Shown here: positions 1 to 10,637 of the stretch, in pieces
Numbering within the stretch: the first letter of the stretch is position 1
Layout: each line of letters begins with the position of its first letter
DNA from: Aurifilum marmelostoma
Taxonomy: Eukaryota; Ascomycota; Sordariomycetes; Diaporthales; Cryphonectriaceae
DNA length: 64,000 bases
Direction of reading: 5' to 3'
Assembly (NCBI GenBank): GCA_027559495.1
Contig: JAMXSV010000018.1
Span: 124,001-188,000 of the forward strand
Program-made: the position numbers and the translations under genes
Notes under the pieces: model-generated
Databases searched by the model: none
What the model was told of the DNA's origin: nothing
The model's input: the letters and a program-made list of their open reading frames with translations, nothing else

Positions 1-1587
1 AGTTTAAGCAGAGTGGACAATGTACCTGAAAAATCAAAGCTGCCCAGTGTATTGAGGGCTAACTTGATCTCGGCCTTCCGGTGCTCATATGCAAGAGGGT
101 CTTTCGGGTCCTTCTGGATGATAGGGGCCGATGGGAGAGAATTGGGTTGAGGAGCACCCAGGGGTTTGAAGGGCTGGCCACAGAGCACCTTGCTGAGCAT
201 GTCTAGGAGACGCTCCTGGATAGTGGCCTTGACCGGCAGTATGTAGAATGCCATATCCACCAGGGCCTGCGTCAGCTTGGGCGTCAGCTCACAGGCGAAG
301 ATGGGACCCAGGAGGGCTTCCATGTATTTGCTCAACGTCTGACCGACAGCGACCGCCAACCGACTGATGCAGTCAAAGACGGGGTCAACGGACCCGCGCT
401 TACGGGACTGGACGCTGAGACCTTCGCGCACGTAGATGAGCACACCGTCGAGGTATGGGGCGATGGCGCTCTTGACTGCGTTGGCAATGTTTCCAATCGC
501 AAGGAATGCATCGTTGCGCTCCTTTTCCTTCTTCAACATGCCCGAGAGGTGGAGCATGAACGTGTGAAGCCTCGTGTTTGCGAATTCGGAGGGTGCATAG
601 TTGGCGAGGTCGGGAATCAGGAACACGACGGTCTTGCGAATGGTGGGATCTCGGTGATCCTTGAAACGAGACACAATGTCGCATGCCTCCTGGTAGTGGT
701 CCTGCATGTACATGCCGCCCTGCTCGAGCAGCTCCTTGAGAACCAGGAGGGAGGCATGGATGAACTCGACGGAGCCGACCTTGAGCGAGGCTATGGCCTC
801 GAGGTACATCTTGTCCATCCATAGCTGCTTAAGCTCCTGGTCACGCTCGCGCATGATCCGGAAGCAGGCGCTCACGGCTTCAGCAGACGTCGCACGGATA
901 AGGTGTCGCTGATCCTTGAGGCCAGCCCACAACAAGTCGAGGACCATGCCGACGTAGGCGTACATCAGGGTGGGCGCGTTCCTAGCGAGCTCACGAAGGA
1001 CAAGAACCGCACTGTATCGTCTCTCCTCGATGCGATCAGACTGCAGCCACTCGAGCGCGTTCTTAGTCTCGGCCTCGACCAGCTCGGAGATGATAGACCC
1101 GCCCGGCCGACACAGCTTGCCCATGACCTCGGCAGCAGGCCGCATGGGATTTATGTCCTTGCCTCGCAGGACCTGCCGAAGGCTCTGTGTGAAACGCGTG
1201 TACTTGGTGGCCACGTCAATGCCGTCGAAGTCGACGAGAGTATCGATGATGTAGATGCCGCCGAGGCGCTCGGCCGTGTCGCTGCCATGGATGATCAGGT
1301 TGCTGATGGCCTTCTGCACTTGTGCAATGAACAATGCGAAATGCTCCTGGGGGAGATCTGTTTGGATGGACAGAAGTCAGCTCTGGCGTCGACGAGCAAG
1401 GGGGAGGAGAGTAGCGGAAGGAAGAACAGAGCTACATACCGCGGTGGCAGACGGCCACGACATCTCGAAGCTTGAGGGCAAAACGCTTGCGCTGGTCCTC
1501 GGAAATCGTTCTCGACTTGATCTCCTTGACCAGACCGTCTAAGCTCTCGAGGGCGATGTCAAGAGGACGAGACGCTTGGCTCGCCAT
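1..1587 (-). CDS. tor: TOR protein kinase, N-terminal HEAT-repeat part (partial)
   Basis: N-terminal ~500 residues of the TOR (target of rapamycin) phosphatidylinositol-kinase-related kinase, the growth and nutrient regulator of TORC1/TORC2. Exon 1 is 1587-1440; an 82-nt intron (GTATGT...AAACAG) follows; exon 2 starts at 1357 and runs to the window edge. The protein begins MASQASRPLD. It contains the conserved TOR HEAT block with segments such as RYSAVLVLRELARNAPTL, YQEACDIVSRFKDHRD and NTLGSFDFSG. The ATG is the first in frame, and the intron restores a continuous TOR-like reading frame (VCHRDLPQEHFALFI). Just after GSFDFSG the similarity seems to stop at a GTACAT sequence near position 22, so another intron may begin there. 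The kinase domain lies outside the window. It is divergent from rtf2. Confidence 0.93.
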
Positions 1588-2394
1588 CTTGGGCTATCGC
1601 GTAGGTGGAGGTGACTTGCCCCTCCAATGGACCTCTTTTTGAAGGGGCCTATCGCATTCTTGAGAGCCCACACGGTGATGCGGGTTCAGGTCGGAGTCAT
1701 AAGATCACCCAAAAGCGGAGAGGTCCTGCCTGTGATAGCGAATATTTGTTGCGGTTCGAGAACGGTAACGGGCCTGGGAGGTTTGAAAGGAGGGGCGCGT
1801 TTGGTGGTCTCGATGGAGGGCCAGGAGGAAATGAGGGAGATGGTCGGGTAGGTGGAAAGTCGCAGGTCACACTAGACGGTTCGAAAGATGTGGAAAGAGA
1901 TGGAGCGCGTGCAGTGCTACGCAAACATCAAATGGTGGTGAGAAGAAAAAGAAAGGTCCCGTATGATGCACCAGGTGTCGCTGGATTCAGTCTGCACCAC
2001 CAACCCTTCAACTTGACCTCACCTTGAGGTAGCTAATGGGAAAGTCGTCACTTACAGTGTGAGAACGGGACATGGGAGCCCCCAGCTTGAGAAGACCCCC
2101 CGTCGAATTCCACCGAGTCTGGGGTACGTACCTCTTATCGTTATCTCTGCCTGCCGCCCGCGCAATGATGCACCCCAGCATCTCTATCGCTGGTCTAATG
2201 TACGGAGTATAGAGTACTTCAGTACGTCCTCTTAGCCGCCACCATTAGATTCAACTTCGACATTCTGCGCCGTTTCGCATTATTCACACTTTGCAACTTT
2301 GCAAGCAGGCATCACAACCAACCACAACACCACCATATTCCCCGCATACCACCTGATCTAGCCAGTCGCCCTGAATCTCCAATCTTTCGCCACC
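1588..2394. promoter_or_regulatory. Divergent promoter region, TOR / rtf2
   Basis: About 0.8 kb between two head-to-head start codons. It has open frames with no recognisable protein. A CT/CA-rich leader precedes the rtf2 ATG (CACCATGGG context). I see no clear TATA box. Confidence 0.5.
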
Positions 2395-3237
2395 ATGGGT
2401 AATGACGGCGGCTCTATCCCTAAACGCCGCGAGCTCGTCAAGGAAGCCGCGCGCAATCCAACCGTCAGCGAGTTGAAGGCCACCGCCCTCGAGTCACTCA
2501 GCCATGCCTGGACCCACGATCCCCTGTCATCTGACCCCCTCGATATGGAGAACGCCGTGTCAGATTGGCGAGGCCGGCTCTACAACTATGAGTCCATCCT
2601 CAAGGGTCTGATGCCAGGCGAAGCCGACGCAGACGCCGAGGACAAGGCGAATGGCAATGACATGACATTCTCGCAGACAGGTGTCAAGAGCCTACGAGAC
2701 ATTGTCAGGCTCAACTTCAAGCGCTACAAGCCGGCTGGCTCTAAGACCAAGGAGATCTGGGCCTGCCCTGTCAGTCTCAAGGAGCTCGGACCGGCCACCA
2801 GGTCTGTGTACATTGTGCCCTGCGGCCACGTCTTTGCCGAGGTGGCAATCAGAGAGATCACCGATCAGGAGCACAACTGTCCCGAGTGCAGTGAGCCGTT
2901 CGAGAACCAGGATGTCATACCGATACTGCCAACCGAGGGGTCAGAGCTGCTTAAGCTCGAGAAAAGAATCGAGAGCCTGCGCGCTCAGGGCCTAACACAC
3001 AGCAGGAAACAGGACAAGAGCGGGAAGAAGAAGAAGCGGAAAGCTGAAGAGAAGGAGGGTGGTGGCGCCAACAACGGAGCAGAATCTCGGAACAAGGCTT
3101 GCAAGACACAGAAGTCTGACGGATCTGCCCGATCAGGAGGCATAAATAATCCCATGACGGCGTCGCTCACCGCTAGGGTACTAGCGGAGCAGGAAGAAAG
3201 AATCAAGAGACGGAAACTGGCCTCGGCTAGTGGGTAA
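2395..3237 (+). CDS. rtf2: Rtf2, replication termination factor 2 family
   Basis: Single-exon gene, 280 aa. It opens with the family signature MGNDGGSIPKRRELVK, followed by SDWRGRLYNYESILK (residues ~56-70). A degenerate RING-like C2HC2 module follows, with C124, C143/H145 and C162/C165. A Lys-rich tail (about 204-225) looks like a nuclear localisation signal. In fission yeast Rtf2 stabilises the replication fork stalled at RTS1 and works with splicing factors; in mammals it is removed from stalled forks by DDI1/2. Here the canonical first Cys of the N-terminal half-module appears replaced (HDPLSSDPLD), so zinc binding may rest on the second module. Start context is CACCATGG. Length is normal for fungal Rtf2. 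Confidence 0.93.
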   Translation: MGNDGGSIPKRRELVKEAARNPTVSELKATALESLSHAWTHDPLSSDPLDMENAVSDWRGRLYNYESILKGLMPGEADADAEDKANGNDMTFSQTGVKSLRDIVRLNFKRYKPAGSKTKEIWACPVSLKELGPATRSVYIVPCGHVFAEVAIREITDQEHNCPECSEPFENQDVIPILPTEGSELLKLEKRIESLRAQGLTHSRKQDKSGKKKKRKAEEKEGGGANNGAESRNKACKTQKSDGSARSGGINNPMTASLTARVLAEQEERIKRRKLASASG

Positions 3238-3485
3238 TTGGCTACAATGCTCAAAAACTTGAATATGCGGATTGAGAAGATCTTTCGTATATGGGCTACG
3301 CAGCATTGATTGCAAAAATACTAATGACACTTTGATACCCTCCTTGATACGCTCTTGCTCTATGACCTCGAAAACAAACTCCATCTATAGCCTTCAGTTG
3401 CTGTTCTTTCTCCCTCGTTCTTCGGCATTGCTGTTGTCGGGTGCGCCCGAATGATCGGGAAAAGAATCCCTTTGTCGTTTCTCGC

Positions 3486-5346
3486 CTAGAGCTCGTCCTT
3501 GGCCCTAACGCCCGGCTCGTGCACGTCTTCACAAGCAGCAGGAGTGCCGACTTCCATCTTGTAAACACACTTCTCTGCCTCGGTCACCTTCCAGATCTCA
3601 TCTGTCTCGGCACATGCGAGCCAGACGTCTGTCCGTCGGTGTGGGCCATTCCAGCAACTCTGGCCGTTCTCGTAGCGCATCACCATGCGAGGTCCTTTGC
3701 CCAGGCTCTTACCATCGATACGCTCCTCGTCGTCGGCCATCTCCGTGTCGATGCGGTCGAACTTGCCCATGTTGGTACTGCTATGTCCCTTCTTGGACTT
3801 CTGGCTGGTCTTACCGAGCCAGCAGACCTCGTACTCGTACTCGCCACTGTCGGTAGAAATACACTTGTCCTTTAGGACACGGAAGATGTCATCGGCGCCG
3901 TAGTCATTCTCAAGGTCTTGCTTCTCCTCTCCGAGGGTTCTCTCCTTCTTGGAGAGATCATCCGCAACGGCCTGGAAGGCTTCTCGGGCAGCAGTGACCA
4001 GAACAGACTCGCTGTTTGCAGACGGGTTGTCGGCCACGATGCCGTTTTGGATGAGCCAGACCCGGAGGTTGTTGAGCTTTCCGTGGACGAATGAACGTAT
4101 AGACTCCGGGAGATACGCCTCGAAGTTGTAGACTGCGAAACAGTTAGCGTTCCTGACATACTGGCAAAGGGACCAATTCTCTCTCTGGTTGGTAGTAGTA
4201 ACTTACGGATATCAGTATCCGTGGCCTCGCCCTCATCGAACTCCTTCCAGTTGATACCAGAACTCTCACTGTCCTCCTTGACGATCTCGACGAGATCAGA
4301 CTCGGCCAGGTCAGAGGGTGTGGAATCAGCAATCCTGGCAGCATAGTCCTCCCATCCTTTGACGGCAGCCTTGACGCCCTCGTCGTTGAAGTTGGGGTTA
4401 TATTCCTCCTTGAACTTGGTGAGGATCTCCTCCAGCTCGGCGACACGGCCCTGCAGCTCGTCACGCTGGTCGACCACCTTACCCAGGGCCTCACGGAGCT
4501 CAGAAATTCGTGACTTGGCCAAACCAACCAACACGCCGAGCTTGCCGCCCTGCCCCTCGGTCCTGACGACCTTGCCTTTCTCTGACTGCTCCACCTCTTG
4601 GTACTTCTTCTCCAGCTCGTCCTTCTTCTCCTGTAGACCCTGGATCTCCTGCTCGAGGGACGTGATCCTGGCTTCCACCCTCCGCCGCAGCTCACGGGCC
4701 TCCTTAGCCATGGTCCGCCGGCGTTTGGCAGCCTTCTCCTTGGCTAATGTCCGTGCCTCCTCGAGTTTCCTGTACTCCTTGCCAATCGCAGCACAGCGGT
4801 TCTCGCACTTGACACCACCAACATGGGCGTACTCCTCAGTGCCATCGCAGCAGAGGTCATAATCGCATATGCCATCGTTGACAAACACAAAAGGCACATA
4901 TGTGCCTATGTGACCAGCATTTTCGCACCAAAAGCCCGGAAGAACGTTCGTAGTGTTGGTTGTGCCGGTAAAAGATGCTGGTAGGGGCTGAGGAGGTGAC
5001 AGAGGGTCGAGGTTGGAGCAGGCAGCAGTGCCAGGCTCATCAGAGCCGTCGGGGCAGTCACAGCTGTTGTCATTGATCTGAGATGGTTTGAGAGATATCG
5101 AAGGGTGGCCGATACATGTGAAGGAGTCTTGTGTGGAATAGTACTTGGCAACTGGGGGTGCAGACAGGTCAATTAGCATCCCATAAGAGACAGAATCATC
5201 AGAAGGGTGTGTGTGAGCTGCCTAAACAGCAACACCGACGACCACTTACACTCAGGGCCAACACCTCGAGGCAGGCCAGAGCTTCCAGCAGCTGCAACCA
5301 CGAAGGTGCTGGCACTCAGAAGCACTGACAAGCCTGTCTGCTGCAT
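3486..5346 (-). CDS. gtb1: Glucosidase II beta subunit (PRKCSH/Gtb1-like)
   Basis: Three exons: 5346-5250, 5151-4207 and 4132-3486, giving 562 aa. Exon 1 encodes a signal peptide and the RGVGPE motif; splicing gives GVGPEFAKYYS, a hallmark of the family. Cys-rich LDLa-like modules follow (CDCPDGSDE at ~63-71 and ICDYDLCCDG). Next come a long charged coiled coil (~160-290), then a C-terminal MRH (mannose-6-phosphate receptor homology) domain containing GEYEYEVCWLGKTSQ and MVMRYENGQSCW. The protein ends in KDEL, an ER-retrieval signal. It is the non-catalytic subunit that keeps glucosidase II in the ER and promotes glucose trimming of N-glycans. It is divergent from the cyclin-D1-binding-like gene and convergent with rtf2 (248-bp gap). 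Confidence 0.95.
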
Positions 5347-5931
5347 TGTAGAATGCCACTACCACTCTTCATGAAATTGCCGATGACAGAGTAGAACGGC
5401 CAGAGGATGAGGATGCGTTGAGAAAACTGTTTGAGAATTGTAGGCCCGAGACAAGAGAACCTACAATCGATTGCCAGGAATATGTCAAGCTGGCATCAGG
5501 ACAACAACGGGCAGGTATCAGATGCGGGTAGTGAGGTACTAAGTAGCTTATAGCATGGTATAATGCCAACAGGTGTGGTACAGTACCTCCAGGAGCCCCA
5601 CACTGGCTTGCTTGGCAATTATGAGCCAATCACCCTTCCAATTATGTTCAGGGTAGCAGGGGTTCTCCCACTGCCCCAGTGGTACAGTACCTGTCCCCTG
5701 CTGTATCGCGCCTGCCGCCATGTGAATTTCTACCTACAAAAAATTGCCCCTCCATTGAACAATTTGAGCAACAACCATCGTATCGCAGGCACGGTCACTG
5801 CCACTTGCACCATCATCACCATCACCATCACCAAAAACCAGACTGAGGAGGCTGGGCACAGCAATATTTGACTGTGTGCTTGGGAGATTATCAGATACCA
5901 GATGGAAGAGACTGGTAGACACATCTGAACC
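5347..5931. promoter_or_regulatory. Divergent promoter region, gtb1 / cyclin-D1-binding-like gene
   Basis: 585 bp between divergent starts. Contains a CAC/CAT trinucleotide stretch at about 5808-5833, probably in the 5' leader of the downstream gene. No gene seen. Confidence 0.4.
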
Positions 5932-7146
5932 ATGGCACAGTCAACAGCCACCCCGTCTGGCGCCCTTGAAGAATTGGCATCCCTCACCAAAAATGCTGTC
6001 CTCCTTATCGAGGGCATCGAGCAGTCCCTGAAAAGTGTCGTGGACTCAGGCATCGTCTCTGGCTCTTCTGCAGACAAGTGGCCCGTCGAAGAAGCTGCAG
6101 CGAACCATGAGAAGAAGCAGCTGGACTGTCTCGCCTTAGCCCGGGACTCGGCCACCCTGATCAAGGCTCACTCGACAAAAATTTCCCTCTTCATCATAAA
6201 CGAGCCCTTCACTCCCTCAGCGATCTGTACAGTTCTGCGGCAGCTCATCCAGGGCGCGATTCCAGCTGTCGCCTCCGCCGTGCAGCAGTGCAACGCTGAA
6301 CTCTACACAAAAGTCATCCGCCGGGATCTGGCCTGGAGATGCGCCCGGGTTCTAAGGGAGCTGAAGGAACTGCTCCAGAAGATCCCCAGTGACGGAAAGG
6401 TCCTGCCTGAGGAGAAGAGGAGCGGCCTCTCGGGAGCAAAGGCAGAGAAGGGAAGCATCGTTGCCACAGGCGTCCTCTGGGGCTTGTGTGACGAGGTTAT
6501 CAGCTTCGCCAACCTCGGTGTGGCGAAACACCTGGTTCACAAAGCTGAGCATTTGCGAGATACTCTCAAGGACGTTTTGGAGGAGCTGAAGGAGTGGAGT
6601 GAAGAGCAGGATAGTGTGGACGACGGCGATGAAGATGAAAACGACGACGAGACCGAACAAAATGATGAGGATGAAGTCGGAGATCTTGCAGACGGCGTGA
6701 ATAACACCCACATCAGCACCCAGGCCATGCTAGACTCGTTCATGGACTCTCAACAGAACATCCCTCGTGGCGACCCCGACAAGATCAGGGAGCGCCTCGA
6801 GTCAACACTGCGGCGTTTACGGCTCACGGTCTTACTGTACCAAGCTCTCATCAAGAGGAGGCTCAAGACCTTACCCAGGCTGCCCCTGGCCCCCGAGGCT
6901 GAGTCGGTGACTGTCTCCCGGCTGGATGAAATCATGCCTCTGCTCAGACGAATCACAGATCGTTTCAACAGTCTTGCGGTCGCTTTCTACGAACTTGATT
7001 CGGACGAGATCACCACGCTCATGGACCAGTGTTTCTTTGACGCCTTTGCCGTGTCGGAGCTGCTTGTCAAGCCATGGGATGGCCAACAGAAAGACGAATT
7101 CACGGAATGGGTCACGAAGTTCCAGGTGGAAATCAAAAAGAACTGA
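5932..7146 (+). CDS. Cyclin-D1-binding protein 1 / GCIP-like protein
   Basis: Single exon, 404 aa, mostly alpha-helical. It resembles the GCIP (Grap2 and cyclin-D-interacting, CCNDBP1) family: an N-terminal helical bundle (about 8-195, with QLDCLALARDSATLIKAH and KVIRRDLAWRCARVLRELK), a very acidic linker (about 200-245, rich in Asp/Glu), and a C-terminal helical half containing RLTVLLYQALIKRRL and DSDEITTLMDQCFFDAF. The animal proteins bind D-type cyclins and HLH factors. The fungal role is not established, so function is inferred from fold only. The acidic linker is typical of the fungal members. Confidence 0.75.
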   Translation: MAQSTATPSGALEELASLTKNAVLLIEGIEQSLKSVVDSGIVSGSSADKWPVEEAAANHEKKQLDCLALARDSATLIKAHSTKISLFIINEPFTPSAICTVLRQLIQGAIPAVASAVQQCNAELYTKVIRRDLAWRCARVLRELKELLQKIPSDGKVLPEEKRSGLSGAKAEKGSIVATGVLWGLCDEVISFANLGVAKHLVHKAEHLRDTLKDVLEELKEWSEEQDSVDDGDEDENDDETEQNDEDEVGDLADGVNNTHISTQAMLDSFMDSQQNIPRGDPDKIRERLESTLRRLRLTVLLYQALIKRRLKTLPRLPLAPEAESVTVSRLDEIMPLLRRITDRFNSLAVAFYELDSDEITTLMDQCFFDAFAVSELLVKPWDGQQKDEFTEWVTKFQVEIKKN

Positions 7147-7809
7147 TTTTGGGCTGAGCGGAGATCAATGACGTGCTTGGTGTCCGCCCTCTGTCAAGTT
7201 ACTTCCTTAACGACCCCCGCTGGAAGGAGTCGAACGAGGAAATGCATAGCCGACGGAATGGCAAGAATCTTCGAGCACGACCATCTGTTCCAGCAAAGCA
7301 GCACAGCAGCCTCTCCAGGATTACTAGACGAGCAATAGATTCAATACATTCTATCGCGGCCACCTCGCAACTTCGGACCGGCGTACCAATTCCTAAGCCC
7401 CGGCCTAACTGCGTCCCGTAGACCGACGCTTGTGTTCGGTCCCGGACAAGCCAAGGACCTATTTGCAGCTGGGAGAAGACGGGTATCTCGATCTGATCCA
7501 CACTTGACATGATAGTGTTGCTGGTCTACGCAGACTAAGATGGGTTGTCTCCATTGTCGGACCCCAGCAGCACCAGACAAGACAGTCCTTTCTTAGCTGC
7601 AACCAGGAATGGATCACAACGCGGCCTAAATCATCTCAAACGGGTAGCAATGACGAGAGCAAGCACCGAGTGTCGTTTTTCATCAAACATCAAATCCTGC
7701 TCTAGATACAACTTTTGAGGTCTTCAGCAAAAAGTTCTTCTGGAACTACCTGATCTGCCTAATTGTCACCTTCATTGAAGACCCTGTGCCTCAACAAGGA
7801 GCAATAAAC
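7147..7809. other. Intergenic region
   Basis: 663 bp between two + strand genes. It holds only short open frames and nothing I recognise. The last ~100 bases are presumably the leader of the NmrA-like gene. Confidence 0.4.
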
Positions 7810-8724
7810 ATGCCCAAGTCCTTCGTCGTGGTGGCCGGTGCGACTGGCGAACTGGGAAGGCTCATCACCACCAGTCTGAGAGCCCGCGACGTCCCAGTCA
7901 AGGCGCTCGTCCGCCCAAAGACAGACCCAGGCCGCACAGAAGAACTGAGGAGTGCGGGCGTCACCATCGCCGAGGCTGATCTCAACGACGTCTCCGCTGT
8001 GGCCGAGGAGCTGCGCGGGGCCACAACAGTGGTCTCAGCCCTGAACGGACTCGCTGACACGATTCTCGGCGTGCAGGGGAAGCTCCTCGACGCAGCCGTG
8101 CGCGCAGGCGCGAAACGCTTCATCCCCTCAGACTTTGCGCTCGACTTCACCAAGACGGCGCCTGGGTCTAACCGCAACCTGGACCTGCGGCGCGAGTTCC
8201 ACGCCGCGCTCGACGCGTCCGGCATTGAATGGACGTCGATTCTCAATGGGGCGTTCATGGAGCTGCTAGCGGGCCAGGCGCCGCTGATCAACGACCGACT
8301 TGGCCGCGTGCTGTATTGGAACAGCGACGAACAACCGCTCGACTTCACCACTTATGCGGACACCGCTGCGTATACCGCCGCGGTGGCTGCAGACTCACGG
8401 CCGACCCCTCGCTACCTGCGCATCGCGGGGGACGTGGTCACACCCAAGGAGCTTGCCGCCATCGCGGGACGAACACGCGGGGGCGGTCCGCCGTATTCAA
8501 CCCTGTGGGTGGGGAGTGCTGGATTTTTGGAAGGTGCAGCCGGCTTTATGAGGCGTTTTGGCATCGGAGGAAGCGAAAATGATGTTTTTCCTGCGTGGCA
8601 AGGCATGCAATACACGGCCAATATGTTCTCAGGGGCAGGCAAGCTGGAGCCGTTGGACAATGATCGGTATCCAGAACTCAAGTGGACCAAGGTCGAGGCG
8701 TTCCTCAGCCAAATTCCGGCATAA
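7810..8724 (+). CDS. NmrA-like / isoflavone-reductase-like NAD(P)-binding protein
   Basis: Single exon, 304 aa. A Rossmann nucleotide-binding motif GATGELG sits at residues 10-16 after a beta strand (SFVVVA). The arginine in ALVRPK suggests NADPH preference. The motifs DLNDVSAV, VVSALNG, AGAKRFIPSDFALDF and WTSILNGAFMELL follow the atypical short-chain dehydrogenase (NmrA/PCBER) pattern. I start at the ATG at 7810; the frame opens upstream only at a GTG. Such proteins are either reductases of aromatic substrates or redox sensors; the sequence does not decide. It is convergent, 43 bp apart, with the UPF0261 gene and may belong to the same small metabolic group. Confidence 0.88.
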   Translation: MPKSFVVVAGATGELGRLITTSLRARDVPVKALVRPKTDPGRTEELRSAGVTIAEADLNDVSAVAEELRGATTVVSALNGLADTILGVQGKLLDAAVRAGAKRFIPSDFALDFTKTAPGSNRNLDLRREFHAALDASGIEWTSILNGAFMELLAGQAPLINDRLGRVLYWNSDEQPLDFTTYADTAAYTAAVAADSRPTPRYLRIAGDVVTPKELAAIAGRTRGGGPPYSTLWVGSAGFLEGAAGFMRRFGIGGSENDVFPAWQGMQYTANMFSGAGKLEPLDNDRYPELKWTKVEAFLSQIPA

Positions 8725-8767
8725 GGAGGTATCATTGCATTATAAACATATTAAAAAAAGTACGCAC

Positions 8768-10172
8768 TCACAAGCTCATCAGTCGAGCCAAGGCCTCAGC
8801 GATATCTCTCGCGAACCCTTCGTCATTGATGTTCCTCTGGTCCTCCACAATTTTGATTCCAGAACCTTGCAGCCCCTCACGAATCGTTGAGAAGAGCACA
8901 TCGTCTGCCTTGTCATCCCCAAAAGGCCCTCCAGGAGTCGATATCATGCTCACGCCGCCCAGGGGCAGCCAGACCTGCACTGAAGAGGTCTCTCTGGCAG
9001 CCCTCAGCTTGTTGGTGATGAACCTGCCTACTTCTCTGCACTCGTCCTCTGACGAGCGCATAAGGGTGACAGTGGGATTGTGCTCGTATAGGCGCCTGTC
9101 CTTGTAGGCCTCGGGGACCGTGTTCCTCGGCCCAAAATTGCTCATGTCGGTAGCCCCGACCGATACGATGTAAGGGATACCGGCTTCCACCGCCGCCTCG
9201 AGCCGGTCCTCACCGGCGCTCATGACACCGCCCGTGACGAGATCGCAGATCTCCGTTGTCGTTAGATCGAGCACACCGTCGAGCATATGTTGGCGGACCA
9301 GCCTCTCCATGGCCTTTCCGCCGTGGCCCGTGGCGTGAAAGACGTAGACCTCGACGCCGTACTTGGTCTCCAGATGGCTGCGGATTGCATCCACACCTGG
9401 TGTGGTCACGCCGAACATGGTGATACCGACACGCTTAGCCGGCCTGCTGTTTCTCTTTTTCTCGTCACCCTCCTCCTGCCTTCTTTCGTAGGCACGGGCC
9501 ATGGCTCCGATGGCAGCACCAGCATTACTGAATATATCCCGGAGGACTTGGTTCAGCCCTGCCACGTCCACAACGGAATATACCATGGATATGTCCGTCT
9601 CGCCAACGCTGTTGATAAATAATGATCAGCCATCGATCTGTCTATCACACAAGAGTTTGGAAAGGTCTGTCCTTGGTCGGACTCACATGGGGCCGGTATC
9701 TCCACTTGCAACTGTCGATATGATCATCTTGGCGTGAGTCAAGTCAGCCATCACTCCTCCGAGGGGAGATTCTACACAGTGAATTCTTGTCTACTTTACC
9801 TTCGGGAACCCTATGGGAAGGACTTCCCTCATGACCTGTGCCGCCAGTGAGGTTCCCCCCCGAGCCACCAGCCGAGACAACAGCCGAGATCTCACCCCGC
9901 TCAAAGAGCCTCCTGACAGCTTGTGCTGCGCACCCGGCCATGAACTTGATGACCTCGGCCCGTGGCAGCTCCGACGTGGTAGCCTTGCCATCACCATAGT
10001 CCCTGATGAGCTGTGCCTGGGAGATTGTGATCTCGTCATGCTTGACGTCTTCCCTTCCGACGTCGAGGAGGATTGCTTCTGCGGCGCCTTCGCTTCGGAT
10101 GCGTTCTTTCAGGAAGAGCAGCTCCTGGAGCTTGGTGTCGCAGGTGCCCAGCACGAGCACTTTCGCAGGCAT
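8768..10172 (-). CDS. UPF0261 / Tm-1-like ATP-binding protein (one-base frame break)
   Basis: Three exons: 10172-9800, 9727-9687 and 9608-8768, about 417 aa once one base is discounted. The N-terminus MPAKVLVLGTCDTK and later blocks SAGGSGGTSLAAQVM, PIGFPK, MIISTVASGDTGP, GETDISMVYSVVDVAGLN, FGVTTPGVDAI and FHATGHGGKAMERL match the Tm-1-like ATP-binding (UPF0261) domain found in bacteria, fungi and the N-terminal half of tomato Tm-1. The frame breaks inside exon 1 at a run of seven C (9855-9861 on +, G in the gene): with six the conserved GGSGGTSLAAQ is continuous. The intron phases agree with that repair. It is divergent from the TIM-barrel gene, its usual fusion partner. Confidence 0.88.
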
Positions 10173-10637
10173 GACGAAGGGTTCGAATGAAGTAAGAACT
10201 AGTTTTGATATAAGGTGCGAGGGTTAAAACCTCGAGATTAGTCGAAAGTGTCTTCGAAATTTGAGGTCGGCAGAAACGACCACCAAGACCGGACTTCCAG
10301 AATGAATTATCTAATGTGCACTAGGCTCATAATTGTTCACTTTAAGGAGAATGCGTATACATTAATTGGCTGTGTGAATGCCTCCGAGTCTGATCACATT
10401 GCTTGATATCAGAGCGGGTGAAATAAATAAATATATGAGTACAGTACTGCGGGGCTCGTTCGAGGTGCGACACCTCAGCCAGTGACGTCAGGAGGAGTAA
10501 CATTGGAGACATGAGAGCAGGTGCTTTTTTATTCTTCTCTCTTGAACACAGTTGCCTTGTTGTTTCGCAACGCAAGGTTGTGTACTTCCCATGAATCGAC
10601 GTTGAGGAATCACAACCACAAACTGTGAAGAGTGACG
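10173..10637. promoter_or_regulatory. Shared divergent promoter, UPF0261 / TIM-barrel pair
   Basis: 465 bp between divergent starts. Visible features are an inverted repeat AGTAC-A-GTACT near 10438-10448, a TTCGAA palindrome near 10253, and AT-rich stretches (ATAAATAAATATATGAG around 10421-10440). Co-regulation is inferred from the geometry only. Confidence 0.4.

Noticed and set aside
8768..10172. Programmed ribosomal frameshift in the UPF0261 gene
   Set aside because: The site is a plain C/G run, and the same kind of break recurs in six unrelated genes, pointing to run-length error.
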